DNA of 64,000 bases from Rhodocollybia butyracea (taxonomy: Eukaryota > Basidiomycota > Agaricomycetes > Agaricales > Omphalotaceae), in the NCBI GenBank assembly GCA_015501585.1, contig JADNRY010000009.1:682001-746000 (forward strand), in the 5' to 3' direction. The position numbers were made by a program, and so were the translations under genes. Positions 49,366 through 62,105 of the stretch are shown here, piece after piece. The notes beneath the pieces are model-generated. The model was not told where the DNA came from, made no database searches, and saw only the letters and a program-made list of their open reading frames with translations. Numbering within the stretch: position 1 is the stretch's first letter; each line of letters opens with the position of its first letter.

Positions 49366-50490
49366 ATGAACTTCCCAAAGTTTCCGCCCCTCGACTTTGA
49401 TCTTGAAAAGCCAGCCTATAGAGCTCTCGCCGTTTCACTGATTTCTACAGTTGCTTTTTTTGTCTATAAATCGAACAGAAGAGCTTCTCGGCTCAAAGCT
49501 ATTCAGGCTACTAATGCCAACGCGGTCTCCACCTACTTCGCACCATCTGCCTCGAAATCCAATGTCACCGTACCCGTCGCCATTTTCCTGGGTGGGACAG
49601 CTGGGATAGGACGTGGCATGGCGGAGGCTTTCGCACGATATACGAACGGAAACGCCCATATCATTATTCTTGGGCGAAACGAGGCTAATGCAAAGGCTAT
49701 CATTTCGACGTTTCCTAAACCTACTGTTCACGGTGCTCGCCACGAATTCGTCCAGTGCGACGCAACTTTGATGGCTGAATGTGAGCGCGTCTTGCAGGAT
49801 CTTCGTGCTCGTCTGCCGAGGATCAATTATCTGGTTATATCTCCTATGCTTGTCAAAACATTTGGAGAAGAAAAGACGACAGAAGGGAAGGAGCCTAAGT
49901 TAGTTCTGATGTATTATGCGAGGTTCAAGTTCATCAAGGAGTTGACTGGAGCTTTGGAAAAAGCCAAAGAACAAGGTGAAGAAGCGAAAGTATACATTGT
50001 GGGAGGGGCAGGATTAGGAAAAAGCATCGACTGGGACGATTTGGGATTCCGGAAGAAGGGATACTCATTTTTGAAAATTCGCGCTCAGTTTCCTCTGTAC
50101 ATGACCGTGATTCTTCAGGTTCGTCTCCCTCTTCACCTTCTAGAATCGGATATCTAAAAATATTCATTGCAGGAATTCGCTGCCAGAAGTCCCTCATTGA
50201 CCTTCATCGACTCCTATCCAGGTCCTGTACGAAGTGCTCTTGGTGATAACCTGAGATGGATGGTTGCCCGATTTTTGTACAAGGTTCTTTTTTCCGCCAC
50301 TTTTCCATTCTCGTACTCGGAATCAGGCGAGTATATGCTTCACGCCATGCTGACGACGGCAAAGACGCCTGGTGTCTGGAATGTTGGAATGTACGGAAGT
50401 ACCCTTCCAATCAGTAAAATCTACCAAGCGTCCGAGAAGGAGCGCAAGATTCTCTGGGAGCATTCCGTAGAGGAAACGAGTATTCAGTAG
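49366..50490 (+). CDS. Short-chain dehydrogenase/reductase
   Basis: Exons 49366-50118 and 50173-50490 join in frame to 356 residues. An N-terminal hydrophobic helix (YRALAVSLISTVAFFVY) suggests a membrane-anchored enzyme. The cofactor loop is VAIFLGGTAGIGRGMAEAFARY, the GxxxGIG motif. HIIILGRNEANAK is the second strand, with Arg hinting at NADP. INYLVISP stands in place of NNAG, as in many fungal members. KKGYSFLKIRAQF supplies the YxxxK catalytic pair, and LQEFAARSPSLTFIDSYPGPVRS follows. It is probably an oxidoreductase of small hydrophobic substrates. A broken inverted paralog lies 2.1 kb away at 44381-47235. Confidence 0.87.
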
Positions 50491-51291
50491 TTGAACTGGT
50501 ACTTGCCGTCTTGTTGTGAACAGTCCTTATGCCATATACAAACTAGCACATAAGCATATCTACACTTACCTTATTCTCTCCTGAATATTACCATTCAAGC
50601 GAAAATTCGTGACTCCTTGAATCTAAATTTTTGGTGATTGAGGTCCAAAATCGGTTGCCAGTGAAAGGTTAAGTATTTGGTACTATGTAAATGCAAAGAA
50701 AGTTGTGTTAACGTTCTGCCCGTTGTATATTGGACCGAGTGCAATGATGAATCCAACACATCGACAGTGAATCTTCCCGTCGCTGCGACTCAAGTCTTCA
50801 AGGCGCTCGCGGGCTATTTGTATTTGTGACCATGTTCCTTAGCTCCTTCGAAGATAGTGGTCACAGATTTCTTAAGAGTGGATTGCAGGAGAATACAGGC
50901 GTAATTTATCTCTTTCATCCCCACCTATATGTTGCCTATATGTATGATTCGGTTGAAGAGTAATTGCAGCGATGAGTATTCCGAAACGATAGGTGAAGCA
51001 AATGCATACCTTTTACTACTTGGACTCTATTCCGATAAAGGAGGAAAGATTCAAAAATTACTGGCCGCAGAATTCAAAGCGTAAAGGGAGCCGTTGTCAA
51101 AGGAGGATGAGCAAAACAGGGTTTATAAAACGGTGTTGTACTACGCCTATATATAGCTGCTGTTTAGAACAAATAGGCAGTCGTTAAGATTTGGTTGGAA
51201 TTGCAAGATAAATTATAATAATATACTGTTCACGCTGAAACATGTAAAAGCAGAAAAATAGTAATCCAAGAAGAAACTCACTAATTTATAT
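50491..51291. other. Intergenic, nothing recognised
   Basis: AT-rich DNA lies between the SDR stop and the next gene's 3' end, with no coding pattern. Confidence 0.4.
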
Positions 51292-51594
51292 CTACGCTCT
51301 CTCTCCTTCTATGCCTTTCAAGAATTCTTCTAGCTCGCTTCGCACAGATTCCAGTTTCTCAGCTTCGCCTTCTACCTTGTCGCCATCCCGTATTCGAATT
51401 GCGGCTCGCGCCTCTTTAGTAAACTGGAACGACTTCTGTAAATCAGAGTCGAGTTCCTCGGATTTAGAGGATGAATTTTCGGTAGATGACGGTATAAGGG
51501 AAGTTAGCTGAACTCCGGAGACGCGAAGGAGAGCGAGGTCACGAAGAACGTCTGGTAGGGGAAAAGCTTTGACATCTTTAGATTTGGAGGTCAT
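51292..51594 (-). CDS. Small hypothetical protein, helical C-terminus
   Basis: A single exon encodes 100 residues starting MTSKSKDVKAFPLPDVLRDLALLRVSGVQL. A Ser-rich middle (SSTENSSSKSEELDSD) is followed by a charged helix (GEAEKLESVRSELEEFLKGIE) likely to form a coiled coil. The codon usage and ordered amphipathic segments look like a real gene and not a chance frame. I do not recognise the family. Small proteins of this shape are often subunits of larger complexes, but nothing here shows which. Confidence 0.6.
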   Translation of the reverse strand: MTSKSKDVKAFPLPDVLRDLALLRVSGVQLTSLIPSSTENSSSKSEELDSDLQKSFQFTKEARAAIRIRDGDKVEGEAEKLESVRSELEEFLKGIEGERA

Positions 51595-53125
51595 GGTCGA
51601 AAGTTCAAGCGCTTGATACCGGCGCTTATGTAATCAAGCTCACTCACTACCGCCAAAGAAAATAGTCGAGAAAAAACATGAGATCAAAAAAAAACATGAA
51701 ATAATGCGCGTAGTGCGTGTGCTATGCCCCAATTCATCCTTGGTCTCCAACAACAGATTCACCTCTCCGCTCACCATCTCGCTGGCACTGCTCCGTTGAT
51801 CTGTACTCTAGCCACAAATACACCCCTTTGCACCGAGATCTACAGTATAATAATATATTAGAAGACTTTCATTGGCCAGCGTATATCGCGTCTCACACAA
51901 GATCTCACAGGTACATAATCGGAAAGGAGAGATTATCTGCGGGCATAAGCTCTAACAACATCTCATCTCTTGACGAAACACCAGCGGCCAGGTACAGTAA
52001 TCGGACTTGGACTAAGAGCGAACCCGACTCGATTGCCAGGTTGCTAAGCTCAAACGAAACGCAAGATAACCCGCCCTGTGCGGCCCAGTGCTTTTGTAGC
52101 CTATGCAGCGAATCGCGGTCAGTCGCAAGAAAGCTTCATGTAATATCAGTAAATCAATTGAACGCAGTTCCGAGAAGGTGGATGCTCAGCGCTCATCACC
52201 TGTATTCATGACATGACTCAGTTCTCTGTTACCGGCTTTCTAGACCTTACTAATTCTGTCCCTAGCGCAGATACCCGGGTGCCCTGGCGGCTGTACATAC
52301 TACATAACTTACAGTTATTGTAGCCTGTAGGTCCCAACAACTTGTCACCAGTTCAGGATCCAAGCCTTTCTGGACGAGTAATCATTAGATTTTTGACGCG
52401 TTCACAGCTCTGCAGCAGTGGTATAAGATCGTCTCAACTCTGAATGATAATAATCTTTTGACCGCGAGTCTGCAGCCCAAGCCAGAACCCACCTCAGTCT
52501 TCGGGACTGAGTCACTGAGATTAGCTTGGAAACTCCACTGCAGCGAGTTTCAACAGTTACGTAGTATCGGCTGGTTTCATGATTGGTGGTGGTTGTCAGA
52601 GTCACATAGCTATCGGTGCTTGCGCCTCCCAATATGGTATGTCCTGATTTGTAAACAGTTGAGTCCCTAGCGCTTGAGCCTCAAGGCGCTGCATAGCTTT
52701 AGATACAACATAATCATTTTGTTAGCGCGGTAAACGGTACCGACTAACCTCAATATCCAGACTCCCGTCGAAAGACGATAGACGGTGAAACAGAATGGGT
52801 CTTCCGACCTCCAATCAAGTGTTCAAAATGTGACAGGAATGAAGCCCACGCGAAAAACGCGTCGAGTCATTGCTTACTTAGGTCCTGTTTTGCGTGTGTC
52901 CGTTCCCGGCGTCTAAGGACCCTCAATGTACACTGCACAGCTTGTGTGTATTAGAATTAGCTCCTTGATGCTACACGGATTTCGACCTCCGAGTTTTTGA
53001 GTATGTACAGCCTCAGGATTCACAAACCATCATGATACCGTTTTCTTTCGAAAGGATTTAAAAGGATCTAATCTGTAGTACATATGCTCTTCATACTCTC
53101 CCCACTTGAACACCTTCTTGCACCA
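51595..53125. other. 1.5-kb gene-free interval
   Basis: Several short frames exist (for example 51717-52211 plus and 52402-52632 minus) but none has recognisable features. The promoter of the P450 gene is expected at the right end. Confidence 0.4.
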
Positions 53126-55399
53126 ATGTTTTCTGCTACCCTACATCGTCCAGAAGTCCTGGCGGCGCTGTTGGGCATTGTACGCGTTTACGCTCTCATT
53201 TTACGTGGTTTCGCCAGTTACTGACGGCACTTCTACTAGGCAAACCATCTCTTTTTTCGCAAATACGAGCCTTTTGGCCGTACAGTACCTTACACACTAG
53301 CATTCGTGCTTGCAGAACCACTCTTTCTTTGCTGGACGTTGGCACTGACTGACCCCGTGGTTTCCATACAATGGACTAGCTATATATTTGCATACGGATC
53401 TTTCTTCATTACCCTATGCTCCTCCATCGTGCTATATCGACTCTCGCCACTTCACCCCTTGGCGAAGATCCCCGGGCCTACGATGCACAAAGTATCGAAG
53501 TTGTGGTCGGTATGGATCTGCTGGCAAGGACGGCAACATACCGAGTTCAAGGCAATGCATGATAAGTACGGGAATGTAGTGAGAACGGGTATGTGAATTT
53601 TTTTACATCATTTTTGGCGGGTTGCCAGTTGCATTTTTTAAATATTTTACTGCAACTCCTCGGGTCCATCAATCTTGAGGCCAACGAGTGCAGTTGATGG
53701 ATTTCCGCACTCCCCTGTTCATCTTCGTCTTTGTTGTCCGATTGGGTCACTGAAACTGAAACTGAAACTGATCTTGTTTTTACCAGGCCCTAACGAAATA
53801 TCTGTTATTGACCCGAGCGCAGTCACAGACGTTCTAGGTGCAGGGGGTCTGCCAAAGGGAAAGTGTAAGTGCTGGAAATGATCAATCGAACTTGACTGCT
53901 GACGTTCTGAATGATACGTGCAGACTATCTCGCTCGCCAAGATGAACGAGCTCCATCGAATTTGCTTACTCTCACAGGAGAAAAGCACGCCAGTAGGCGT
54001 CGAGTGTGGAATCGTGGGTTCAATGCGGATGCTCTGGTGGAATATGATGGTATTCTTGCCAAGTGCGCCGTGGAACTTGTTGAGGGGATGCAAGTGGACT
54101 CTGAAGCGTCAAAGGGAGAGGTGGATTTGACTGCTTGGTTCAACTATTTCAGGTGGGTCGCTTGTTCCGCTCGTTGTGCTAGCCTAGCCTCTGACCCAGG
54201 TTTTTTTTGATTGAGTAGCTTCGATTTCATGGCCGACTTTGTGTGAGTACCTATAGCTTGTTCACAGTGGGCGTGTACTCACGATGTCTACCATAGATTC
54301 GGCGGAGGTTCGGAAATGTTGAAGAAGGGCAAGGATGAGAAAGGTATCCTTGAGTTACTAGAACACCACATGATGTACGTATCCAATTCATCAATATTCT
54401 CCCTGACTTATTCTCCGCTTGCTACAGAACTGGAGCCTTAGTATCTCACATACCGTGGTTTTTCTACCTCGGGAACAAGCTTCCCGGAGTCACACAGTCG
54501 ACTCTCAAGATGCGTAAATATGCATCCGAGTGGGTAGCCGGCCGTCTGAGAAAGGGCGCAGAAGTGAAAGATCTTTGGTATCATTTGACAGACGAAGCTG
54601 CAATGGAGAAGGATAAGCAGCCGCTGATGAATGAGGTCATCGCCGATGCACTTGTGGCCATCGTTGCGGGAGCAGACACCACTTCGGTTGCATTGACCAA
54701 CTTTTTCTGGATGATGCTCACAAATCCTGCTCACTACAAGCTTGTGCAGGAGGAGGTCGACAGAGTATATATGGAAGCAGATGCCACCGATATCTCGAAA
54801 CAGTCGGACTTGAAATATATGTCGGCTTGCCTGTGAGTGATGCTTGAAGAGCTACATGGTGGTCGGATGTTGATTTAATCTCCAGAGACGAAACTTTACG
54901 CTTGTTACCTCCTGGGCTGACTGGTGGGCCAAGGCAAGTGCCTAAAGGTGGACGGCAAATCGCAGGATAGTACGTGCTAGTTATGTCGATTTGCGATCCG
55001 TCTTGCTTATTTTTTCCTAGCTTTCTCCCAGAGGGTACCCAGGTTTATCTTCCTGCATATGTAATGCACCGAAACCCTGAATGTTTCTCCCCTCGTACGA
55101 ACGACTTTGTTCCTTCTCGATGGCTCTCCGCGGATTCGAAGTCACCATCACCGAATGCTTCCGCTGTGGAGGAACGGAAACACGACAGAAAAGCATTTCT
55201 GGCCTTCTCGCAGGGACCGGCCAACTGTGTAGGCAAAAAGTTGGCGAAACAGGAGATGCTTATGGTAATAAGCCTCCTAATGCAAAAATTTGACTTTAAC
55301 TTTGCACCCAACTTTGACTGGGAGCGATGGCCGGAGACTATGAATGATTTCTTGACAACAGCTAGAGGTCCATTAAAAATGACTGTGCGGTCCAAATGA
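53126..55399 (+). CDS. Cytochrome P450 monooxygenase
   Basis: Exon 1 (53126-53179, MFSATLHRPEVLAALLGI) joins exon 2 at 53240 across a 60-nt intron. Two or three N-terminal hydrophobic helices anchor it in the ER. After the proline-rich hinge (LAKIPGPTMHK) come the C-helix (RRRVWNRGFNADALVEY), the I-helix oxygen-binding motif AIVAGADTTSVAL, the ExxR of the K-helix (DETLRLLPP), PAYVMHRNPECF and VPSRWL. The heme loop is FLAFSQGPANCVGKKLA, with the Cys ligand. The usual Arg in FxxGxRxCxG is replaced, as is common in basidiomycete CYPs with GP.NCVG loops. All key elements are intact. P450s insert oxygen into metabolites or xenobiotics, but the substrate is unknown. Confidence 0.9.
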
Positions 55400-55618
55400 A
55401 ACCGATTTTATTTAAGTATATTTATTTTAGCTTAGCATTTTATAATGACTGTATCAATAGCTCATGTACGTATTTACATTCATGTTGCATTTTGAAATTG
55501 ACAATAATCTGGCTTTTGGCTGGGGAGTTGAAGAACCCGATTCACCATAGACAGTAATATAATACAGACTCAAGGTAGTTTCATTGAGGTGACTTGGACT
55601 TTGCTTGGACTTGTACAC

Positions 55619-55640
55619 TACGCGTCGCGACGTCGCGTGT
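55619..55640. promoter_or_regulatory. MCB-like ACGCGT and GCGACGTCGC palindrome upstream of the BRCT gene
   Basis: ACGCGT (55619-55624) is followed directly by the perfect palindrome GCGACGTCGC (55627-55636), about 130-147 bp before the ATG. ACGCGT is the MluI cell-cycle box bound by MBF in fungi, so G1/S control of the BRCT gene is plausible. Confidence 0.4.
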
Positions 55641-55765
55641 GCTCGTGACCGTGACAGGACCGATCACATGGAGGCCAACTTTACGTAAGCGTTACTTAAA
55701 TCTAAACTTCAACTTTCAACCATCGCGTCTTGTTCTCGCTGCATCTGTTTCATGATCGGCTGAAC

Positions 55766-58700
55766 ATGGGAGATAGTATCTTTCCGACTGGACGTACAAG
55801 ATCACAACTGACCTTGCCTGAAGGACTAATTGAATTAACACGTTCCCCGTTAAAGGACGCCCGACTGGCATCCAGGAATCGAAGTAAAATGACGATGGAA
55901 GGAGTTGAAGCTGAAGCTGCTATTGAAGAAGACGAGCTTGATCTAACTTCAAAGAAGTTGGGAGATAAAAGGTCACCTTCTCCGATGGACCAACCTCAGC
56001 TGAAACGGTTCAAGTCGGCGACAGAGAGCACAGCGACTCACTCTCGTCATTATTCCGATTCTAATATTCTACACCATCGCTCTGCGCCAACGTCAAAACC
56101 AAAGTCGTCGAGCAGCTCCTCTAACCGGCAGCAGTCTCCTGCTCTTCCGCAAAAGGCAAGAGCACGGTCTGTACCCGCCTTTCCGTCGTCCCAAGAATTT
56201 CCACTCATCGACATTCGTGATATTCCTTCTTCTCCAATACGACGGGTACCAAAACTGAGAATCAAACCGATCTCGCACTTACCGACGAGTCAAATGCTTG
56301 AAGCTATTCCTGATGCTGAGCAGGAAGCTCGTTCGACCGAGCCTGCCACTCCTAAAACAAACACGTTGGCTGCTCCAATCGGTACCCTTCTATCTCCACT
56401 AACACCTTTGCCTGCAACGCCTCGCCTAAGTAAAGCTGCCGAGACAGCTGATAACCGACTCACTTCTGGTTGGGGTCAGGTCTGTGCTTCCATCTTCTTC
56501 GGGTTTCATTTTGTTAAACTTTACCATAGGATCTCTTCAACACTGCCGGCCCTCCAGCCATCGAAAATAGTGTTGCGGTGAAACCTGCTCGGGGTCTACG
56601 TAGCCGTCTACCTCGGCCGACGATTCCGGTCGCGTCTTCCTCTAAATCCAAGCCAGATGCTAAGCCCATTCAGGCTCCCTCCAACGAACCCGTAACAGCA
56701 GCTCCGAAGGTTTCTCGGAATGCCTTTGATGTACTCATGGCTGGGAGGCCAGGAAAAAAGGGCGCGAAAGGGAAAGGAAAAGGAAAAAGCAGCGTGGAAG
56801 CAGAAACTGCCTCACTCAAACCCCCCACGATTAAAGGAAAGATGAAACCTCGCACTAAACAAATCCAATCTAATCCAATCCCGATCGTTGTCGAAGATGA
56901 AGACGAACGTCTTTCTGAACCCTCCAATAATTCCGAAGCTGTAGCTTATCCATTGGAGACTTTGCCTACCCAAAGTTCCCCTGTTGATATGGACGTCCTT
57001 CCCCCAAAGAGCAGCTCTCCCTTGTTTACTCCGGAGCCGGAACCGGACGGTATTGAGGATGGTATTATGACGATGGATGGTATCGAGATGGGAGAGGATG
57101 TCAAATCCGAGACGATTCCTAATGGAGCTCTAGAAGAAGCAACAGAAAACCTTGCTCGATTCACATCACCTCTGTCTGAAGTTACCTCAGCACCTTCCCC
57201 GCTATCTTGCGAGGTGGTTCATCGAAAAGAATCTCTTGAGCCCGACACCGCTTTTGAGAAACCATCATCGTTGTTCTCAGATGTGGGCCATGGAAGCGAA
57301 TTTTCACAGCCTAGCACCCTTTCCAGAAAGAAATCATCTTCCTCGCTCTTCTCTGAGGTAGGCCTTGAATTTGAACCCGACGCTGCTTCCAAAAAAGAAT
57401 CTACAGGGTCGATGGACATCCCCATGAACCATTCGGCTGTCGAACCTATACCACCCGCACCTAAGGCTCGCAAACGACGACAGAAAAGTTCTACTCGGTC
57501 TCCGGCTGTTCCTCGTGCGACCCGGAGCGCTTCTTCGATCGCGTCCTCAGATGAACGAGCTTCTAAAAAGGTTGTTGGTCTTCGTAAGGCTGGAAAGCAG
57601 GCTGTTTCTGCTGTCCCATCAGAAGAACAAGCTCTGCCAGCCTCTTCACCTTCACTGACCTCGCAGACAGGCCCAAGTGCAGCTGGCGACGAATCGATAA
57701 ACGCAGATCGTGCGATTTTTCTTGACTCTTCCTCTGAGTTGTCCGATCTTCCAGAAGGTTTTGACGACGTTGAAATGCCTTTGAAGGTTGATTCACCTCT
57801 GTCAACGCGTAAAGAGTGCTCTATGGTAGAACCCGAGGTTGTGAGCACCAACGATCTAGAGAAAGACGGAACCGCTACAGAGAAACGAAGGTCATCTCGG
57901 ACACGCAATTCCATTGGAAAGCTGGCAATCGATGAATCCGCAGCATCATTTACTGTTGCTCCAGAGCAGTCTAAAACTTCCAAGGGTAAAGCGAAGGCTC
58001 CATCTGCAGCACGTACTTCCCGTATTCCGAAAACGCCTGCTCGGTCGAAAAGCATGATACACGATTCACCTACGAATAATACCAGACCAGGCTCCGCCCC
58101 CTCTTCTCCGAAGAAACCTATTGCCAAGTCATTTACTGTTAACTATACTCTCAACTATATACCGGTTGGTAAGTAACATTTTTTGATCATATTCCTACGT
58201 TTTGTCGCTCATTCTTTGTCGTAGCACCCATGATCAACCCTCAAGCTACAGCGTTGGGCAAGCTCGCAGCTACAAATGCTATCCTTCATGCCCCTCCCCC
58301 TCTATGGGTGTCCAAGCGTCGTCCGAACACGAGTCTAGGATTCAATCAGGATGACCCGGACTCTAGCATGGATTTCGACGAGGGCCATAGTATGGATATG
58401 AAGGTTGGGAAGAAACCGGCTTCGAGCATTGGTATCGGAAGACCTAGTACGATGAGCAGTATGTCTGGGTCAAGCTCGAGCACTCAAGCTTCGTCATCGA
58501 AATCAACTGCATCCTTTTCCCACAAATCAGTTCTTGTACTGGCGCGCCGAAGAAGATTGGTGCAGTTATGCATGGCAGAGGATCAACTGGTCCGTTCAAC
58601 GTGCAAAACCGATTCCCCCGTCTCGGGCCTGGGTCTCAGGGCTCGAGAGGCAAGAAAGCCAGCCAGAATCCGTCATTGGCTACTGTCGCTGCTAGTCCAG

Positions 58701-59796
58701 TCAAGGGCGGTGGAAACTTTGCTGAGAAAGATGACGATGATATGGAGGCTGCGAATTACAATCTTCAGCCAGATGTCGTTGCCACCAATCTTGATGTCTC
58801 CATGTCAGGAAACCAGAGTGATATGGATATCTCTGAGCTCGAGTTTAGCGGTAGCAAGGGTAAAGGGAAAGTCAATGATGAAGTGGTCAGCTCGAGGCGT
58901 GGAACGTTGAGCCAGTCGATGAACGATTTACCGGAACAGGGCCCCATGGGACCACCTCCGGTACCGACTACTCCTTCTCGCAGAGCCGGCCTTCGTAGCT
59001 CTAGTAGCTCGTATCCTTCCGGATCGAAACCTCAGGCTCCTCCGAAATTTGTTCCCGAATCGACTACCTTGGAGGGATGTACGGTGTTTGTAGATGTATG
59101 GACGAGCGATGGTCAGGATACGTCGTCACTCTATGCTGACATCGCGAAGAATATGGGAGCTAGGGTAAGTGTCCTGTGTTTTAGTGGATGAAGCTAAGCT
59201 TGGTTGTTTCAGATTGTCAAGAGCGTTGGTCCACAGTGCACACATATTGTGTTTATGTCTGGTCGAGAAAAAACGGTGGAACAGTACTTGTTCGTAGTCT
59301 GGCTGTCGTTATAATTTCCTTTTTTACTGATTTTTTTCCTTGTAGTGCACTAGACGAAGCACGAAGACCGAAAGCTGTAGGTGCGGCTTGGGTCAGAGAT
59401 TGCAAGACAGCTGAAAAGCGCTTGGCGGAGGAAGGTTATGCGGTCGATCTAGAGGAATACAAACCTACTATTTTGGACACGATGATTACTGACAAGGACA
59501 GTAAGGTTAAGCACAAGGTCCGTTTCGCCTCTATGTAGTGTTTTCTGTGTACTGATGTTAGTTGTACTCCAGCGTCGTCAGTCGTTCATCCCGAGATTCT
59601 ATGGTGGCGACAACGAAACTGATGACGGTGATATTTCTATGGACGGATCGAGTACCTGTACGTGTCTAGCTGTCCACCCGCTACGATGTTAACTCGTTCT
59701 GCTTTCTTTATAGCCATGATAGAAGACGATCTACCACCGCTAGAGAGGGCGAGGTTGAGAACTAGTATGCTTCTTCAAGCTTCGCATCGTAAATGA
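55766..59796 (+). CDS. BRCT-domain protein with long disordered N-terminus
   Basis: The start MGDSIFPTGRTRSQLTLPEGL at 55766 is preceded by a minimal uORF (ATGATCGGCTGA). The first 800-odd residues are Ser/Pro/Lys-rich and disordered, with basic clusters (KKGAKGKGKGK). Introns are short GT...AG. A 107-nt one (58459-58565, GTATGT...GTGCAG) restores frame before MHGRGSTGPFNVQNRF. Near the C-terminus is one BRCT domain: TLEGCTVFVDVWTSDGQDTSSLYADIAKNMGARIVKSV, CTHIVFMSGREKTVEHALDEA, KAVGAAWVRDCKTAEKRLAEEGYAV. The protein ends RRQSFIPRFYGGDNETDDGD...LLQASHRK. BRCT domains bind phosphoproteins in DNA-damage and cell-cycle signalling. I cannot say which named BRCT protein this is. Confidence 0.82.
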
Positions 59797-60536
59797 CAGA
59801 ATGCTGTACTACGAATCGAGCTGCTAGGTAACAATTGTTTTGTGATTGCTTTGAAACTTAAGGAATAAGAGACTTTTTATCCATCTCGTTCACCATCATC
59901 GCTGTAATATTTTATTCTTATTTTCGAAGTGTTTTCCTTGAGTACATGACTACTTACGACCTGTTTTTTCTTCCGCCTTTCCTCTTATTCCCGCCTTCAC
60001 TTGTTCCTATAATCTATACCCTGGTATGTACTTATATCACGAATGAATTATTATCATATAAAACCTGTATACAACCAGTAAGCTGTTTAGATTTTAGCGC
60101 CGATCAGAGGAAATGGAGCTTGATGCAACGTCCAAGAGCAAAAAAGAGATTGATTATGCCATCTTGCAGTACCAGCTGAAGGTACTGTACCTCGACTCGT
60201 TAGTGTCAAGAGGTTTTAGAGTCTGCCTTCGGGAGACAAAGCTGAAGGGGTTGCAGGGACAACATATACAGAGACTTGGTTATTAGGTTTTGAACTCAAA
60301 ATAGCGGCGTGACTATCAAACCATGTTTGTGATAAGATCTGTGCGCAGTATACTCAGTGCTGGGACTTGCCCCACTTGGCTCGGACTCGTACTCGCTACT
60401 CCTCGAGCTCGGACTAGGACTCGGAACGTGAGGTTGTCCGGAGGTTCTCAAGTGACAAATCTCGCATTTGCAATCAGGTTTTGTTGCTGAACAAGCCCTT
60501 ATAAAGACGACCCACGCCTTTTCAAGGATTACCGTC
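59797..60536. other. Intergenic: 3' flank of the BRCT gene and promoter of the hydrolase
   Basis: A short GGACTCG/CTCGGACT-type microsatellite lies at about 60378-60422. A TATAAAG box lies at 60500-60506, 31 bp before the hydrolase ATG. No gene is recognised. Confidence 0.5.
60500..60506 (+). promoter_or_regulatory. TATA box of the alpha/beta hydrolase gene
   Basis: TATAAAG lies 31 bp upstream of the ATG at 60537. Confidence 0.4.
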
Positions 60537-61379
60537 ATGCAGTCTCAAACCTCCTACACGCTCAGCGAGGAGGTTACTATCTCTGTCCGAGAAATCGGAG
60601 AACCAACATCTACATACCCCACCTTAATCTTCCTCCATTTTTGGGGCGGATCATCTCTCACATTCCAGTCTCTCATTCACCAGCTCACCCAGTCCAACCA
60701 TGGCGTTCATGCACTTGCACCGGATTTCCGAGGTTGTGGAAATTCTACAGGTCCATCCAGGCTAGGATCATACACAATCCCTGATTTGGCTTCTGATATC
60801 ACTGCACTTATACAACGCGTGCAGATCTCCCCTTTGGGATATATCCTTGTTGGTCACTCCATGGGTGGAAAGGTCGCACAGTTTATCGCCTCACGTCTTC
60901 CTGATACCCTAAAACTCCGAGGCCTTTTCCTGATCGCTCCTGCACCTCTAGGAAAACTCGAACTTGACCAAGAAGCGAAGGAACAGCAGCAGCATGCATA
61001 TGACAGTCCTGAAAGCGCTGAATTTGTGTTCCGGAATATCCTCCTTAGTGCTGATACTACAGTCTCATCTGAGACATTAGAATCATTAGGGAATGATGCT
61101 GTGAGGACCTCCGACTTTGTCAAAAGAGCTTGGCCAACGTATGGCATGGCGGAAGACTATTCAGAGATGTACAATAGCCTGAAGGTCCCCGTGAAAATTG
61201 CGGTAGGGACTGATGATCGTATAGAGACATTGGTTAGAGTGCGAAGCGAGGTTTATGAGAAGCTATCCCAGGTGGAAGAGGCCGACTTCATTGTTCTTCC
61301 TGGTGTGGGGCACCTGTCCATTATTGAAGCTCCAGAGCCTCTTGCTAAGGAACTACAGGCATTTATGGGCGGTTTCTGA
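60537..61379 (+). CDS. Alpha/beta hydrolase
   Basis: A single exon of 280 residues starts MQSQTSYTLSEEVTISVREIGEP. I chose this ATG because the longer frame upstream has no ATG and crosses a TATA box. The fold is complete: LIFLHFWGGSS (oxyanion strand), DFRGCGNSTGP, the nucleophile elbow VGHSMGGKVAQ with catalytic Ser, the acid in VGTDDRIETLV, and His in LPGVGHLSIIEAP. There is no signal peptide, so it is probably cytosolic. The family covers esterases, epoxide hydrolases and haloperoxidase-like hydrolases. HFWGGS in place of HGxxGS is slightly unusual. The substrate is unknown. Confidence 0.88.
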   Translation: MQSQTSYTLSEEVTISVREIGEPTSTYPTLIFLHFWGGSSLTFQSLIHQLTQSNHGVHALAPDFRGCGNSTGPSRLGSYTIPDLASDITALIQRVQISPLGYILVGHSMGGKVAQFIASRLPDTLKLRGLFLIAPAPLGKLELDQEAKEQQQHAYDSPESAEFVFRNILLSADTTVSSETLESLGNDAVRTSDFVKRAWPTYGMAEDYSEMYNSLKVPVKIAVGTDDRIETLVRVRSEVYEKLSQVEEADFIVLPGVGHLSIIEAPEPLAKELQAFMGGF

Positions 61380-62105
61380 GCAATGGAGATCCATATCCAC
61401 ACATGTAGTAGAATAGTCGAAAAACGAAGCGAAATGGAATACCTCAAGGCAGTACATATCTGAAGCTTTTATGAAACCAGGTAAGGCAGCGTTGAGCGAC
61501 GGTGTGATGGTTCTACTAAGAAAACTCGATAGCGCCTAAACGAAGGCTTGAGCGTCAAAGCTGAACAAATGAATAATGAGTGAACTGAGTGCCAAACATG
61601 GCGTGTGAGGTAGTAAAGGATTAGACTAGAGCGAGCAGAAGTCGTGGGTACAAAGGAAAGTAAACAATATGTGATATCCGAAGCGACAGAGCGTCACCCC
61701 TGCACAAGATGTCCAAAGGGAAAGATAGGGAGAAAAGCAAAGAAATATGTGCTACCAGAATTATTAAGAGTGTGATCACAGAAAGAGAAATCAACAAGGG
61801 ATAATTTGCCCCCTCCAATCGAACCCCACCCTACTGAACACCCAGAACCATTTCCAGAGCGCAGCCCGTCAGGCTACACTCTGACCGTACGTAGGCACGT
61901 TGACCGACGATCACGGCACTACAGGAATGTCCAATACAACACTAGTACTCGTCGTTAATTGCCATGGTCCATAATACATTAAACCCCAGTCAAGTACTAC
62001 GTCAAGCACTAAGCCGCGTTAGTTTACGAAATGACATCAAAACATCTCCTTCCCAAAAAAAGAAAAAACAGGAAACTAGATCGGAGTAGATCCTTGTCCA
62101 AACTT
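61380..62105. other. Intergenic between convergent genes
   Basis: Both 3' UTRs are expected here. No coding pattern is recognised. Confidence 0.45.

Noticed and set aside
57219..58127. 302-residue minus-strand frame
   Set aside because: It lies opposite the disordered Ser-rich part of the BRCT gene and has no conserved features. Low-complexity coding DNA often leaves long antisense frames.
58230..58910. Apparent frameshift inside the BRCT-domain gene near 58540
   Set aside because: A canonical 107-nt intron (GTATGT at 58459 to GTGCAG at 58565) has exactly the phase needed to connect the frames, so no frameshift needs to be assumed.
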